NCBI RefSeq assembly: GCF_003226895.2
Contig: NZ_PNJG02000001.1
Coordinates: forward strand, 1-64,000
Direction: 5' to 3'
DNA length: 64,000 nt
Source of the DNA: Kocuria tytonis
GTDB lineage: Bacteria; Actinomycetota; Actinomycetes; Actinomycetales; Micrococcaceae
Part shown: piece after piece, positions 43,673-53,061 of the stretch
Position numbering within the stretch: position 1 is the stretch's first letter
Layout: every line of letters begins with the position of its first letter
Translations under genes and position numbers: made by a program
The notes under the pieces: model-generated
Told to the model about the DNA's origin: nothing
Databases searched by the model: none
Seen by the model: only the letters and a program-made list of their open reading frames with translations

Positions 43673-44287
43673 TTGAGCAATCCGGAGCTGCCGCTGGACG
43701 CGGCCAGGCTGCGTGCATCCTCCCTCGCGGGGGGCACGCAGGAGATGCTGTTCACCGACGACCTCACCGCGATCGACGAGACGGTCGGTTTCCGCGGTCC
43801 CACCGCGTGCAAGGCCGCGGGGATCACCTACCGGCAGCTGGACTACTGGGCGCGCACCGCTCTGGTGGAACCCACCGTGCGCGGCGCCAAGGGGTCCGGA
43901 TCGCAACGCCTCTACAGCTTCCGGGACATCCTGGTCCTCAAGGTGGTCAAGCGGCTGCTGGACACCGGGGTGTCGCTGCAGCAGATCCGCTCCGCGGTGG
44001 GCGCGCTGCGCCTGCGCGGCATCGAGGACCTCACGCGGCTCACGCTGATGTCCGACGGCGCCAGTGTCTACGAGTGCACGTCCCCCCACGAGGTCATCGA
44101 CCTCGTCCAGGGTGGCCAGGGCGTGTTCGGCATCGCGGTGGGTCGGGTGTGGCGCGAGGTGGAGGCCACGCTGGCCGCCATGCCCGCGGAGCACGCCGCC
44201 CTCGACGGCGCCCCCGAACCCGGGCCGTTCCCCGAGGACGAGCTCTCAGCACGTCGGGCCCGGCGGCGCAAGCAGAACGCCGGCTGA
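43673..44287 (+). CDS. MerR-family regulator (Rv1830-like)
   Basis: A 204-residue regulator. The HTH begins late, at GFRGPTACKAAGITYRQLDY, continues WARTALVEPTVRGAKGSGSQ, and is followed by LYSFRDILVLKVVKRLLDTG and a short effector-like part with YECTSPHEVIDLVQGGQGVF. The TTG at 43673 is chosen because GAGGAGGA lies just upstream. The gene order garA-merR-DUF151-merR equals Rv1827-Rv1830. Its target is not known from sequence. It ends 23 bases from a convergent ParA-like gene. Confidence 0.88.
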   Translation: MSNPELPLDAARLRASSLAGGTQEMLFTDDLTAIDETVGFRGPTACKAAGITYRQLDYWARTALVEPTVRGAKGSGSQRLYSFRDILVLKVVKRLLDTGVSLQQIRSAVGALRLRGIEDLTRLTLMSDGASVYECTSPHEVIDLVQGGQGVFGIAVGRVWREVEATLAAMPAEHAALDGAPEPGPFPEDELSARRARRRKQNAG

Positions 44288-44310
44288 CGCGGTCCTGCGG
44301 CGGGCCACCC

Positions 44311-45147
44311 TCAGCGGGTGAGGCCCTCCAGGACGGTGCTGAAGCGCCGTGCGAGGTCCTCCGCCTCGCTGCCCGGCCAGCGGTGCACGGGCCACGCGGC
44401 ACCCTGGGCCCGCTGCACCACGGACACGTCCGGGAGCACGGGGTCCACCACGAGGGGTCCGAAGAGCTCCCGGAGCTCCCGCAACCGGTGCTGCTGCTCC
44501 GGGGACGAGTCCTGCACGCGGTTGACGACCACTCCCGCCTCGGGGACCGCCCACACGCGGGAACCCTCGAACTGCGCGAGAGCGCTCATGGTCCGCTGGG
44601 TGCCCGCCACGGAGAACAGGGAGGGCTCCGCCACGGAGAGCACCTTGTGGGATGCCGCCCAGGCCATCCGGGTGAGCGCGCTGAGCGTGGGCGGACAGTC
44701 GACCAGCACCAGCTCGTACCGGTCCAGACCGCGCAGCGCGGTCTCCAGGCGCCTGAGGTCCCGGGGACGGAAGGCCGCGTGGTCCAGGTGCGACGACGCG
44801 GCGGAACCCGGCGCCACGTCCAGGACCGGCCGGCGGCTCCGGGCCGACGCGTCCGGGGCCCACTCGCGGGCGGTCGCCACGGGGGTCTCGGGCGTGATCG
44901 GGTGCTGCGCCCAGGGCGAGGCGGTGGCCACGGCACCGAGCGCGCCCCTGCGGGGGCGGCGCAGCACGGAGCCCACGTCCTTGCCGGAGCGCGCGTGCAC
45001 GCCCAGACCGGTGGAGGCGTCCCCGTGGGGGTCGAGGTCCACGACCAGCGTGGGAATCCGGGCCTCCAGAGCGGCGGACGCGAGGCCGAGGACCACCGAG
45101 GACTTTCCCACCCCGCCCTTGAGGCTGCTGATGCTGACGATCTGCAC
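44311..45147 (-). CDS. orphan ParA-like ATPase
   Basis: A 278-residue ParA/MinD-type ATPase. Walker A is ISSLKGGVGKSSVVLGLASA, Walker A' VVDLDPHGDASTGLG, and Walker B LVLVDCPPTLSALTRMAWAA. An Arg/Pro/Ala-rich insertion (about residues 60-110) separates the first two. There is no ParB, MinC or parS beside it, unlike the ParA at 25130, so cargo is unknown. The GTG at 45147 has AGGAGG 8 bases upstream. It lies alone between a convergent merR and divergent pyc. Confidence 0.85.
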   Translation of the reverse strand: MQIVSISSLKGGVGKSSVVLGLASAALEARIPTLVVDLDPHGDASTGLGVHARSGKDVGSVLRRPRRGALGAVATASPWAQHPITPETPVATAREWAPDASARSRRPVLDVAPGSAASSHLDHAAFRPRDLRRLETALRGLDRYELVLVDCPPTLSALTRMAWAASHKVLSVAEPSLFSVAGTQRTMSALAQFEGSRVWAVPEAGVVVNRVQDSSPEQQHRLRELRELFGPLVVDPVLPDVSVVQRAQGAAWPVHRWPGSEAEDLARRFSTVLEGLTR

Positions 45148-45485
45148 GGATCACCCTCCTGTCACCTGAACGGGGGCTGTCCACCGCCCCGGTACATGCT
45201 AATGGGTGGAAGTTTCGCGGGCGCGGACGGCCGGTGCGGGACCGGGCGGGTGGCGGCGTCGACCCGCCGTGGGGCGGGGACCCGCATGCCGCTGCGTGCG
45301 ACCGGAACCGGGTCCGGCCCGGGGTCCGCCGAGCCGGACTGCCCCCCAATCCGGGGGCGACCCGGCCCATGACACGATCCGGGAAGCTGGGCCGGTGGAG
45401 GTCCCCTCACGTAAGCTGAAAGTCGGTACCCAACTCCTCACCCAGTACGCGGCTCCCACCGGTCCCGCGTGCGGAAACGGCAGTC
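45148..45485. other. intergenic region between the ParA-like gene and pyc
   Basis: The 338 bases carry no clear gene. Two inverted repeats stand out near the pyc side: GCCCCC/GGGGGC (45341-45358) and CCGGCCCA/TGGGCCGG (45362-45395, 18-base loop). TAAGCT (45412-45417) is a -10 candidate for pyc, giving a leader of about 60 bases. The pyc start itself has no good Shine-Dalgarno sequence. Confidence 0.5.
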
Positions 45486-48400
45486 ATGTTCTCCAAGATC
45501 CTGGTGGCCAATCGCGGCGAGATCGCGATTCGCGCCTTCCGAGCGGCGTACGAGCTGGGGGCCGGCACCGTGGCCGTGTTCCCCCACGAGGACCGCAACT
45601 CCATCCACCGGCAGAAGGCGGACGAGGCCTACAACATCGGGGAGGAGGGCCATCCCGTCCGCGCGTACCTGGACGTGCCCGAGATCATCCGCGTGGCCAA
45701 GGAGTCCGGGGCGGACGCGATCTACCCCGGCTACGGCTTCCTGTCGGAGAACCCGGAGCTCGCCCGCGCCGCGGCGGCCGAGGGCATCACGTTCGTGGGT
45801 CCCCGCGCGGAGATCCTCGAACTCGCGGGCAACAAGGTGGCGGCGCTGCGTGCCGCGCGCCGCGCCGGGATCCCCACGCTCGACTCCTCGGACCCCTCCT
45901 CGGACAAGGAGGCGCTGATCGCCGCCGCCGAGAAGATCGGCTACCCGGTCTTCGTGAAGGCCGTCGCCGGCGGCGGTGGCCGCGGCATGCGCCGCGTGGA
46001 GACCCCCGAGCAGCTGCCCGACGCACTGGACGCCGCGATGCGCGAGGCGGACACCGCCTTCGGTGACCCCACCGTGTTCATCGAGCAGGCCGTGCTGCGC
46101 CCCCGCCACATCGAGGTGCAGATCCTCGCGGACAACGAGGGCAACATCGTGCACCTGTTCGAGCGCGACTGCTCCCTGCAGCGCCGCCACCAGAAGGTCA
46201 TCGAGATCGCCCCGGCGCCGCAGCTGGACGACGAGATCCGCCAGGCCCTGCACCGCGACGCCGTGAAGTTCGCCAAGGAGCTCGGCTACGTCAACGCGGG
46301 CACCGTGGAGTTCCTCGTGGACACCGCCGGTGAGCGCGCCGGCCAGCACGTGTTCATCGAGATGAACCCCCGCATCCAGGTGGAGCACACCGTGACCGAG
46401 GAGATCACGGACGTGGACCTGGTGCAGTCGCAGCTGCGCATCGCCGCCGGGGAGACCCTGCACGACCTCGGCATCGAGCAGGACCAGCTGCGGGTGCGCG
46501 GTGCGGCGCTGCAGTGCCGCATCACCACCGAGGACCCCGCCAACGACTTCCGCCCGGACGTCGGGAAGGTCTCCGCGTACCGCTCCGCCGGCGGCGCGGG
46601 CGTCCGCCTGGACGGCGGCACGCTCTACGCGGGTGCCGAGATCTCCCCGCACTTCGACTCCATGCTCGTGAAGCTCACGTGCCGCGGCCGCGACTACGAG
46701 ACCGCCGTGCTGCGGGCCCGCCGTGCGCTCGCGGAGTTCCGCATCCGCGGCATCGCCACGAACATCCAGTTCCTGCAGGCGGTGCTGCACAACGCGGACT
46801 TCCTGGCCGGGGACGTGGCCACGGACTTCATCGAGAACCACCCGGACCTGCTCAGGGGCAAGGGCTCCGCGGACCGCGGCACGCGCGCGCTGAACTACCT
46901 CGCGGACATCACGGTCAACAAGCCCAACGGTGAGCGCGTGGACGGCATCGACCCGCGCAACAAGCTGCCGCACTACCCGGGCGACAAGCGCGACGAGCCC
47001 TACCGCAGTCCGTTCGACGGCCCCTCCACCCACGAGGTCCCCCCGGGGTGGCGGCAGGTGCTGCAGGAGAAGGGCCCCGAGGGCTTCGCCCGCGCCCTGC
47101 GCGAGTACGAGCCGCTGGCCGTGACCTCCACGACCTTCCGCGACGCCCACCAGTCCCTGCTGGCCACCCGCGTGCGCACCCGCGACCTGCTGGCCGCGGC
47201 TCCCGCGTACGCGCACCTGCTGCCGGGTCTGCTGTCCATCGAGGCGTGGGGTGGGGCCACGTACGACGTCGCACTGCGCTTCCTGGGGGAGGACCCCTGG
47301 GAGCGGCTGCGCCTGCTGCGCGAGGCCATGCCCAACATCCCCATCCAGATGCTGCTGCGCGGGCGGAACACCGTGGGCTACACGCCGTACCCGGTGGAGG
47401 TGACCAACGCCTTCGTGGCGGAGGCCGCCGAGACCGGTGTGGACATCTTCCGCATCTTCGACGCCCTGAACGACGTGGACCAGATGCGCCCCGCGATCAA
47501 GGCGGTGCGCGCCACCGGCACGGCGGTGGCCGAGGTGGCCCTGTGCTACACCGGCAACCTGCTGGACCCGGACGAGACCGTCTACACGCTGGACTACTAC
47601 CTGGACCTCGCGCAGCAGTGCGTGGACGCCGGGGCCCACGTCCTGGCCATCAAGGACATGGCCGGGTTGCTGCGCCCCGAGGCGGCCCGCCGGCTGGTGG
47701 GCGCCCTGCGCGAGCGCTTCGACCTCCCGCTGCACCTGCACACCCACGACACCGCGGGCGGCCAGCTGGCCACCCTGCTGGCCGCGTGCGAGGCGGGCGT
47801 GGACGCGGTGGACGCGGCGTCGGCGTCGATGGCCGGGACCACCTCGCAGGTCTCCGCCTCGGCACTCGTGGCCGCGCTCGAGAACACCGAGCGGGACACG
47901 AACCTGAGCCTGGACGTCGTGAGCGACATGGAGCCGTACTGGGAAGTGGTGCGCTCCATCTACAAGCCCTTCGAGTCCGGTCTCACCAGCCCCACCGGCC
48001 GGGTGTACCGCCACGAGATCCCGGGCGGGCAGCTCTCCAACCTCCGCCAGCAGGCCATCGCACTGGGTCTGGGGGAGAAGTTCGAGGCCATCGAGGACAT
48101 GTACCACGCGGCGGACCGGATGCTCGGCCACCTGGTGAAGGTCACGCCGTCCTCCAAGGTGGTGGGTGACCTCGCCCTGCAGCTCGTGGGCATGGACGTG
48201 GATCCCGCCGAGTTCGAGGCGGACCCCCGCAAGTTCGACATCCCGGACTCCGTGATCAACTTCCTGGCCGGTGAACTGGGCACCCCGCCCGCAGGGTGGC
48301 CCGAGCCGTTCCGCTCGCGGGCCCTGGAGGGCCGCTCGGTGAACCTCGCGGACAAGGAGCTCTCCGAGGAGGACCGCGCCGGTCTCGCACAGGCCGGCGC

Positions 48401-48935
48401 CGTGCGCCGCGCCACGCTCAACCGGCTCCTGTTCCCGGGCCCCACGAAGGAGTTCGAGAGCTCACGCACCAAGTACGGGGACGTCTCCGTGCTGCACACC
48501 CGGGACTTCCTGTACGGACTCGATCAGGACCACGAGCACGTCATCTCGCTCGGCAAGGGCGTGCGTCTGCTGGTGACCCTGCAGGCGATCTCCGAGCCGG
48601 ACGAGAAGGGCATGCGCACCGTGATGGTCACGCTCAACGGCCAGCTGCGTCTGCTCGAGATCCGCGACGAGTCCGTGAAGTCGGAGGTCGTGGAGACGGA
48701 GAAGGCGGACACCTCGAAGCCGGGTCACGTGGCGGCGCCCTTCGCCGGGGCCGTCACCGTCACGGTCTCCGAGGGGGACACGGTGTCCGCCGGAGACTCG
48801 GTGGCCACGATCGAGGCCATGAAGATGGAGGCCTCCATCACCGCGCCCGTGGGCGGCACGGTGTCCCGCGTGGCCCTGTCCGACACCGCCCACGTGAGCG
48901 GCGGGGACCTGGTCCTGGTGATCGACCCGCAGTGA
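45486..48935 (+). CDS. pyc: pyruvate carboxylase
   Basis: A single 1149-residue chain that carboxylates pyruvate to oxaloacetate, the main anaplerotic step. The N-terminal biotin carboxylase domain (1-450) has KILVANRGEIAIRAFRAAYE, the ATP-grasp Gly loop VAGGGGRGMRRVE and EMNPRIQVEHTVTEEI. The carboxyltransferase domain (about 530-800) has TTFRDAHQSLLATRVRT and LHLHTHDTAGGQLATLLAAC. The biotinyl domain ends the protein, with the biotin-Lys in TIEAMKMEASITAPVGG. Full length and intact. It also supplies oxaloacetate for methylcitrate synthase. Confidence 0.97.
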   Translation: MFSKILVANRGEIAIRAFRAAYELGAGTVAVFPHEDRNSIHRQKADEAYNIGEEGHPVRAYLDVPEIIRVAKESGADAIYPGYGFLSENPELARAAAAEGITFVGPRAEILELAGNKVAALRAARRAGIPTLDSSDPSSDKEALIAAAEKIGYPVFVKAVAGGGGRGMRRVETPEQLPDALDAAMREADTAFGDPTVFIEQAVLRPRHIEVQILADNEGNIVHLFERDCSLQRRHQKVIEIAPAPQLDDEIRQALHRDAVKFAKELGYVNAGTVEFLVDTAGERAGQHVFIEMNPRIQVEHTVTEEITDVDLVQSQLRIAAGETLHDLGIEQDQLRVRGAALQCRITTEDPANDFRPDVGKVSAYRSAGGAGVRLDGGTLYAGAEISPHFDSMLVKLTCRGRDYETAVLRARRALAEFRIRGIATNIQFLQAVLHNADFLAGDVATDFIENHPDLLRGKGSADRGTRALNYLADITVNKPNGERVDGIDPRNKLPHYPGDKRDEPYRSPFDGPSTHEVPPGWRQVLQEKGPEGFARALREYEPLAVTSTTFRDAHQSLLATRVRTRDLLAAAPAYAHLLPGLLSIEAWGGATYDVALRFLGEDPWERLRLLREAMPNIPIQMLLRGRNTVGYTPYPVEVTNAFVAEAAETGVDIFRIFDALNDVDQMRPAIKAVRATGTAVAEVALCYTGNLLDPDETVYTLDYYLDLAQQCVDAGAHVLAIKDMAGLLRPEAARRLVGALRERFDLPLHLHTHDTAGGQLATLLAACEAGVDAVDAASASMAGTTSQVSASALVAALENTERDTNLSLDVVSDMEPYWEVVRSIYKPFESGLTSPTGRVYRHEIPGGQLSNLRQQAIALGLGEKFEAIEDMYHAADRMLGHLVKVTPSSKVVGDLALQLVGMDVDPAEFEADPRKFDIPDSVINFLAGELGTPPAGWPEPFRSRALEGRSVNLADKELSEEDRAGLAQAGAVRRATLNRLLFPGPTKEFESSRTKYGDVSVLHTRDFLYGLDQDHEHVISLGKGVRLLVTLQAISEPDEKGMRTVMVTLNGQLRLLEIRDESVKSEVVETEKADTSKPGHVAAPFAGAVTVTVSEGDTVSAGDSVATIEAMKMEASITAPVGGTVSRVALSDTAHVSGGDLVLVIDPQ

Positions 48936-48980
48936 CCGCCGTCACCGCCACCGCGTTCTCCGGTGACGCCGGCAGCTGAA

Positions 48981-49017
48981 GGACGACGCCCCGCACCCGA
49001 TGTGCGGGGCGTCGTCC
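48981..49017 (+). terminator. pyc terminator
   Basis: GGACGACGCCCCGCAC (48981-48996) pairs perfectly with GTGCGGGGCGTCGTCC (49002-49017) over CCGAT, a 16-bp stem 45 bases after the pyc stop. Its right arm touches the -10 box of the next gene. Confidence 0.85.
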
Positions 49018-49023
49018 TACCAT
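49018..49023 (+). promoter_or_regulatory. mtr -10 box, leaderless candidate
   Basis: TACCAT begins at the base after the pyc terminator and ends 7 bases before ATG 49031. If used, its -35 region lies inside the terminator hairpin. Confidence 0.45.
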
Positions 49024-49030
49024 GGGGCCC

Positions 49031-50461
49031 ATGCGCTCATACGATCTGATCATCGTCGGCTCCGGCTCCGGGAACTCGATCCTCACGGACGAGTACCGGG
49101 ACATGGACGTGGCCATCGTGGAACCCAACCGCTTCGGGGGCACGTGCCTGAACGTGGGGTGCATCCCCACCAAGATGTACGTGTACCCGGCCACCGTGGC
49201 GGACCAGGCGCGCGACGCCGCCCGGCTGGGGGTGGACGCCGCGATCGAGAACGTGGACTGGCCCGGGATGCGGGACCGGATCTTCGCCCGGATCGACGCG
49301 ATCGCCACCAACGGGCTGCAGTACCGGCAGTCCCTCGAGAACGTCACGGTGATCCAGGAGTACGTGCACTTCGTGGCACCGTACGTGCTGGAGACGCAGT
49401 CCGGCGAGCGGATCACCGCCCCGCAGATCGTGCTGGCCAACGGCTCACGTGTGCACATGCCGGACGTCCCCGGCACCGACCTGGAGGGCGTCCACACCTC
49501 CGACACCGTGATGCGCCTGCCGCAGCAGCCCCGGGACATCGTGGTGGTGGGCGGCGGGTACATCGCCGCGGAGTTCTGCCACGTGTTCCAGGGCCTGGGG
49601 TCCTCGGTGACGCAGCTCAACCGTTCCCACCGCCTGCTGCGCGCCCACGACGACACCATTGCCGAGCGCTTCGCCCGCGAGGCCGCCGAGCACTGGGACC
49701 TCCAGCTCGGGTGGAGCATCACGGGCATCGAACGGGCGCAGGACGGCCGCCTCACGGTCCGCGCGGAGGCATCGGACGGTTCCGGCGAGCTCTGGGAGCG
49801 CACCGCGGACGTGGTGCTGCTGGCCACCGGCCGCGTTCCCAACGCCGACACCCTGGATCCGGGGGCCGCGGACCTGGACGTCACGGACGCCGGGCTGCTC
49901 GCGGTGGACGAGCACCAGCGGGTGCTCTCGGGCGGCGAACCCGTGGCCGGGCTGTGGGCACTCGGCGACGTGTGCTCACCCCACCAGCTCAAGCACGTGG
50001 CCAATGCCGAGGCGCGGGTGGTGTCCCACAACGTGGTCCACCCCGAGGACCTGCGCGGCTGCGACCACCGGTACGTGCCGTCCGCGGTGTTCACCGAACC
50101 CCAGATCGCATCCGTGGGCATGACCGAACGGGCCGCCCGGGAGTGGGCCGCCGAGAACGGTGCGGAGATCACCGTCAAGGAACAGGACTTCGGGGACGTG
50201 GCCTACGGCTGGGCCATGGAGGACCGCGTGGGGATCTGCAAGCTGATCGCCGACTCCCGCACCGGCGAGCTGCTGGGCGCCCACCTCATCGGCCGGGACG
50301 CCTCCAACCTCGTGCAGCCCCTCGTCCAGGGCATGTCCTTCGGACTGCGCGTGCACGAGATGGCCCGCGGCCAGTACTGGATCCACCCCGCGCTCGCGGA
50401 GGTCGTGGAGAACGCGCTGCTCGGCCTGGACGTCCCCGGCCAGCGTCCCGACGACGCCTGA
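49031..50461 (+). CDS. mtr: mycothione reductase
   Basis: It reduces mycothiol disulfide with NADPH and FAD; mycothiol replaces glutathione in actinobacteria. The FAD loop is DLIIVGSGSGNSILTDEYRD, the redox Cys pair is FGGTCLNVGCIPTKMY, the NADPH loop is IVVVGGGYIAAEFCHVFQGL, and the C-terminal catalytic His-Glu motif is YWIHPALAEVVENALLGL. It is 476 residues, normal length. ATG 49031 fits the MRSYDLIIVG start of the family and the TACCAT box; ATG 49022 is an alternative. It is single and convergent with fadD. Confidence 0.95.
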   Translation: MRSYDLIIVGSGSGNSILTDEYRDMDVAIVEPNRFGGTCLNVGCIPTKMYVYPATVADQARDAARLGVDAAIENVDWPGMRDRIFARIDAIATNGLQYRQSLENVTVIQEYVHFVAPYVLETQSGERITAPQIVLANGSRVHMPDVPGTDLEGVHTSDTVMRLPQQPRDIVVVGGGYIAAEFCHVFQGLGSSVTQLNRSHRLLRAHDDTIAERFAREAAEHWDLQLGWSITGIERAQDGRLTVRAEASDGSGELWERTADVVLLATGRVPNADTLDPGAADLDVTDAGLLAVDEHQRVLSGGEPVAGLWALGDVCSPHQLKHVANAEARVVSHNVVHPEDLRGCDHRYVPSAVFTEPQIASVGMTERAAREWAAENGAEITVKEQDFGDVAYGWAMEDRVGICKLIADSRTGELLGAHLIGRDASNLVQPLVQGMSFGLRVHEMARGQYWIHPALAEVVENALLGLDVPGQRPDDA

Positions 50462-50600
50462 GGCCGTTCCCGCCCGCGATTACCGGGCCGGGGCCCGTTG
50501 TGTTCCGCCTGCGCCCGCCGTGCCGGGGCCCGGTGCGTTCCGCGCGGGTCTCGCGCGCGCGGTCCCGTCCGGAAAGCGGCCCGAGCGGCACCCCCGGCAG

Positions 50601-50649
50601 GGCGACGCCGCCCGCACCCTCGGTGCGGCAGGGAGCGGGCGGCGTCGCC
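50601..50649. terminator. bidirectional terminator between mtr and fadD
   Basis: GGCGACGCCGCCCGC (50601-50615) pairs perfectly with GCGGGCGGCGTCGCC (50635-50649), and the loop can form a small inner hairpin. It lies between two convergent genes. Confidence 0.8.
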
Positions 50650-50666
50650 GTGGGGCCGGCGGGGCG

Positions 50667-52475
50667 CTACTTGGTGTAGATCTCCTCGATGACGTCCGCG
50701 AAGTCCTCGGAGACCTTGGCCCGCTTGAGCTTGAGAGAGGGGGTCAGGTACCCGTCCGCGACCGTGAGGTCCCGGTCCAGGATCCGGAACGCCTTGACGG
50801 CCTCCGCGCGGGAGACCTTGGTGTTGGCGTGGTCCACGATGCGCTGCACGTGCTTGACCACGGCGTCCTCGCGGGCGGCCTGGGCCACCGTGAGACCGGG
50901 GTCCAGACCCAGCGAGGGCAGGACGTTCGGCAGGGTCTCGGGGTCCAGGGTGATCAGCGCGGCCACGAACGGCCGGTTGTCACCCACGACCATGACCTGC
51001 CCCACGGTGGCGGAGGCGCGGATGGGGTCCTCGAGCTGCGTGGGGATCACGTTCTTGCCGCCCGCGGTCACGATGATCTCCTTCTTGCGCCCCGTAACCG
51101 TGAGCAGGCCCTCCTCGTCCAGGTGCCCGAGGTCCCCGGTGGCGAACCAGCCGTCCAGGAAGGCCGCGGCCGTCTTCTCCGGCAGGCCGTTGTAGCGCTC
51201 GAACACGTTGGCGCCGCGCACCAGAATTTCGCCGTCCGCGGCGATCGCCACCTCGTTGCCGGGAATGGGGTGCCCCACCGTGCCGATGCGGTTGATGGCC
51301 GGGAAGTTCCCGGCAATCGGTGCGGTGGTCTCGGTGAGCCCGTAGCCCTCCACCACGTACACGCCGATGCCGTTGAAGAAGTGCCCCAGGTGCTCGCCCA
51401 GCGCGGCACCCCCGGATACGGCGTACCGCACGGCCCCGCCCATGGCCTCGCGCAGCGTGGCGTACACGAGCCTGTCGTAGAGCCGGTGCCGCAGCTCCAG
51501 AGCCGGTGAGACCTTCCCCTGCTGGGAGGCCTTGGACCACGCGACGGCGGTGGTCACCGCGCGATCGAAGACGAGTTCCTTGACCCGTGAGCCCGCCTGG
51601 GCCTTGAAGCGCGCGCCCACCAGGATCTTCTCGAACACGCGGGGCACGGCCAGGATGAACGTGGGCTTGAACCGGGCCAGGTCCGCCATGAGTTGGGAGA
51701 CGTCCGGGGTGTGGGCGAGCGTGATGCCCGCGTCCAGGGACGTGACCTCCACGAACCGGGCGAATACGTGGGCGAGCGGCAGGAACAGCAGCGTGCGGGC
51801 GCCCTCGTGCATGATCTCCCCGGCCACGGGGATCGTGTTCTGGGAGCACGAGACGAAGTTGCGGTGGGTGAGCTCGCAGCCCTTGGGTGGGCCCGTGGTG
51901 CCCGAGGTGTAGATGAGCGTGGCGGCGTCGTCGAGGCGCACGCCGTCATAGGGCTCGGTGAGGTCGGTGCGCCGCGAGCCCGCGGAGATCAGCGCCGTCA
52001 GCGAGGCCTCGGCCGTCTCCGTGTCGAACACGCGGATCCGGTCTGCGGCGGGGAACGGTGTGATCTCCGCGGCCCGGCGCACCCGCTCGGCGAGCTCGTC
52101 GGTCTCCACGAAGACGGCCGTGGCCCGGGAGTCGGAGAGGATCCATGCGATCTGGTCGGGGGAGGAGGTGTCGTACACGGGAACGGGGACCGCGCCCAGC
52201 CACCACAGCGCGAAGTCCACGAGCGTCCACTCGTAGCGCGTGCGGCTCAGCAGACCCACGCGGTCACCGGGCGTGATGCCCTGCTCCGCCATGCCGCGGG
52301 CCAGCGCGACCACCTCGTCCCGGAACTGCCGGGCGGTCACGTCACGCTCCCGGCCCTCGGCCAGGACCGTGTAGAGCACGAGGTCCGGTCGCGTGTTCGC
52401 CCGCTCCGCGAGGATGTGGGCGATGCCGGGGTACGGCAGGGGGTCGACGATGGCCGGGGCGCTGACGCGTCTCAT
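50667..52475 (-). CDS. fadD: long-chain acyl-CoA synthetase (FadD15-like)
   Basis: A 602-residue AMP-forming ligase that activates fatty acids. The P-loop is ATLIYTSGTTGPPKGCELTH, then FLPLAHVFARFVEV, YVVEGYGLTETTAP, WFATGDLGHLDEEGLLTVTG and the Lys region GRKKEIIVTAGGKNVIPTQL. The start ATG 52475 has AGGAAGG upstream. Bacterial long-chain ligases of this type often carry a role in membrane lipid turnover or triacylglycerol formation; the chain length cannot be read here. It is transcribed from a TAAACT box at 52513. Confidence 0.92.
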   Translation of the reverse strand: MRRVSAPAIVDPLPYPGIAHILAERANTRPDLVLYTVLAEGRERDVTARQFRDEVVALARGMAEQGITPGDRVGLLSRTRYEWTLVDFALWWLGAVPVPVYDTSSPDQIAWILSDSRATAVFVETDELAERVRRAAEITPFPAADRIRVFDTETAEASLTALISAGSRRTDLTEPYDGVRLDDAATLIYTSGTTGPPKGCELTHRNFVSCSQNTIPVAGEIMHEGARTLLFLPLAHVFARFVEVTSLDAGITLAHTPDVSQLMADLARFKPTFILAVPRVFEKILVGARFKAQAGSRVKELVFDRAVTTAVAWSKASQQGKVSPALELRHRLYDRLVYATLREAMGGAVRYAVSGGAALGEHLGHFFNGIGVYVVEGYGLTETTAPIAGNFPAINRIGTVGHPIPGNEVAIAADGEILVRGANVFERYNGLPEKTAAAFLDGWFATGDLGHLDEEGLLTVTGRKKEIIVTAGGKNVIPTQLEDPIRASATVGQVMVVGDNRPFVAALITLDPETLPNVLPSLGLDPGLTVAQAAREDAVVKHVQRIVDHANTKVSRAEAVKAFRILDRDLTVADGYLTPSLKLKRAKVSEDFADVIEEIYTK

Positions 52476-52507
52476 GGGGAACTACCTTCCTGGCGGGGTC
52501 GGGTCCC

Positions 52508-52513
52508 AGTTTA
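52508..52513 (-). promoter_or_regulatory. fadD -10 box
   Basis: On the reverse strand TAAACT (52513-52508) would start transcription near 52501, giving a leader of about 26 bases that includes the AGGAAGG ribosome site. No good -35 is seen. Confidence 0.45.
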
Positions 52514-52647
52514 CGATGTGTTCACCTTCACACTCGACCGGGCGCGACGTGTCCGCGGCCGGGGGTGGTGCGGTGGCGTCCGCACGGACCCGCGGCGCGT
52601 GCGAACCGGGTGGCGCGGCATGGACGGGCACCACCGCGTACGGCGGT

Positions 52648-53061
52648 TCAGACGACGGCGCCGTCGTCCCCCTCGGGGGAGTCCTCCGGCAACGCACGGA
52701 AGACGAGGAACAGCCCTCCCACGAGACCCACGAGACCGGCGACCCACACGAGCGTGGGCAGCGGGCCGGGCAGCAGCGACAGCCCCACCACGACCACGAC
52801 CACCGCCACCACCACGCTCAGCGCCCGGAGCATGGCCGGGGAGATCCCGCCGGTGACCGGTCCGGGATCGGGGTCGTAGGTCTCGTCCGCCGCGGTGTCC
52901 TGCAGCTCCACCGGCACGTCCTCCGGGGGCTGCTCCGAGGGCGCCCATGCGAGGTCCTCGGCCCACGGCTCCATGTCCTCGTCGTCCCGGGGGACGTCGT
53001 CCCACGTGTTGCCCCGGATGATGCTCTCGAACGGGTCGTCCGAGGGCTCCCGCGGGGTCAT
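52648..53061 (-). CDS. small membrane protein of unknown function
   Basis: A 137-residue protein. Residues 1-75 are acidic and hydrophilic (with FESIIRGNTWDDVPRDDEDM). Two hydrophobic helices follow (about 76-95 and 100-120), then a short acidic tail, so both ends probably lie on the same side of the membrane. ATG 53061 overlaps the stop of the upstream esterase gene (ATGA), implying coupled translation. I do not recognise a family with certainty; its location suggests it serves with the esterase or with the acyl-CoA synthetase downstream. Confidence 0.7.
   Translation of the reverse strand: MTPREPSDDPFESIIRGNTWDDVPRDDEDMEPWAEDLAWAPSEQPPEDVPVELQDTAADETYDPDPGPVTGGISPAMLRALSVVVAVVVVVVGLSLLPGPLPTLVWVAGLVGLVGGLFLVFRALPEDSPEGDDGAVV

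Noticed and set aside
45438-48131. Reverse-strand open frame of 897 codons opposite pyruvate carboxylase
   Set aside because: A mirror of the pyc codon pattern; it crosses the pyc start and shows no family motif.
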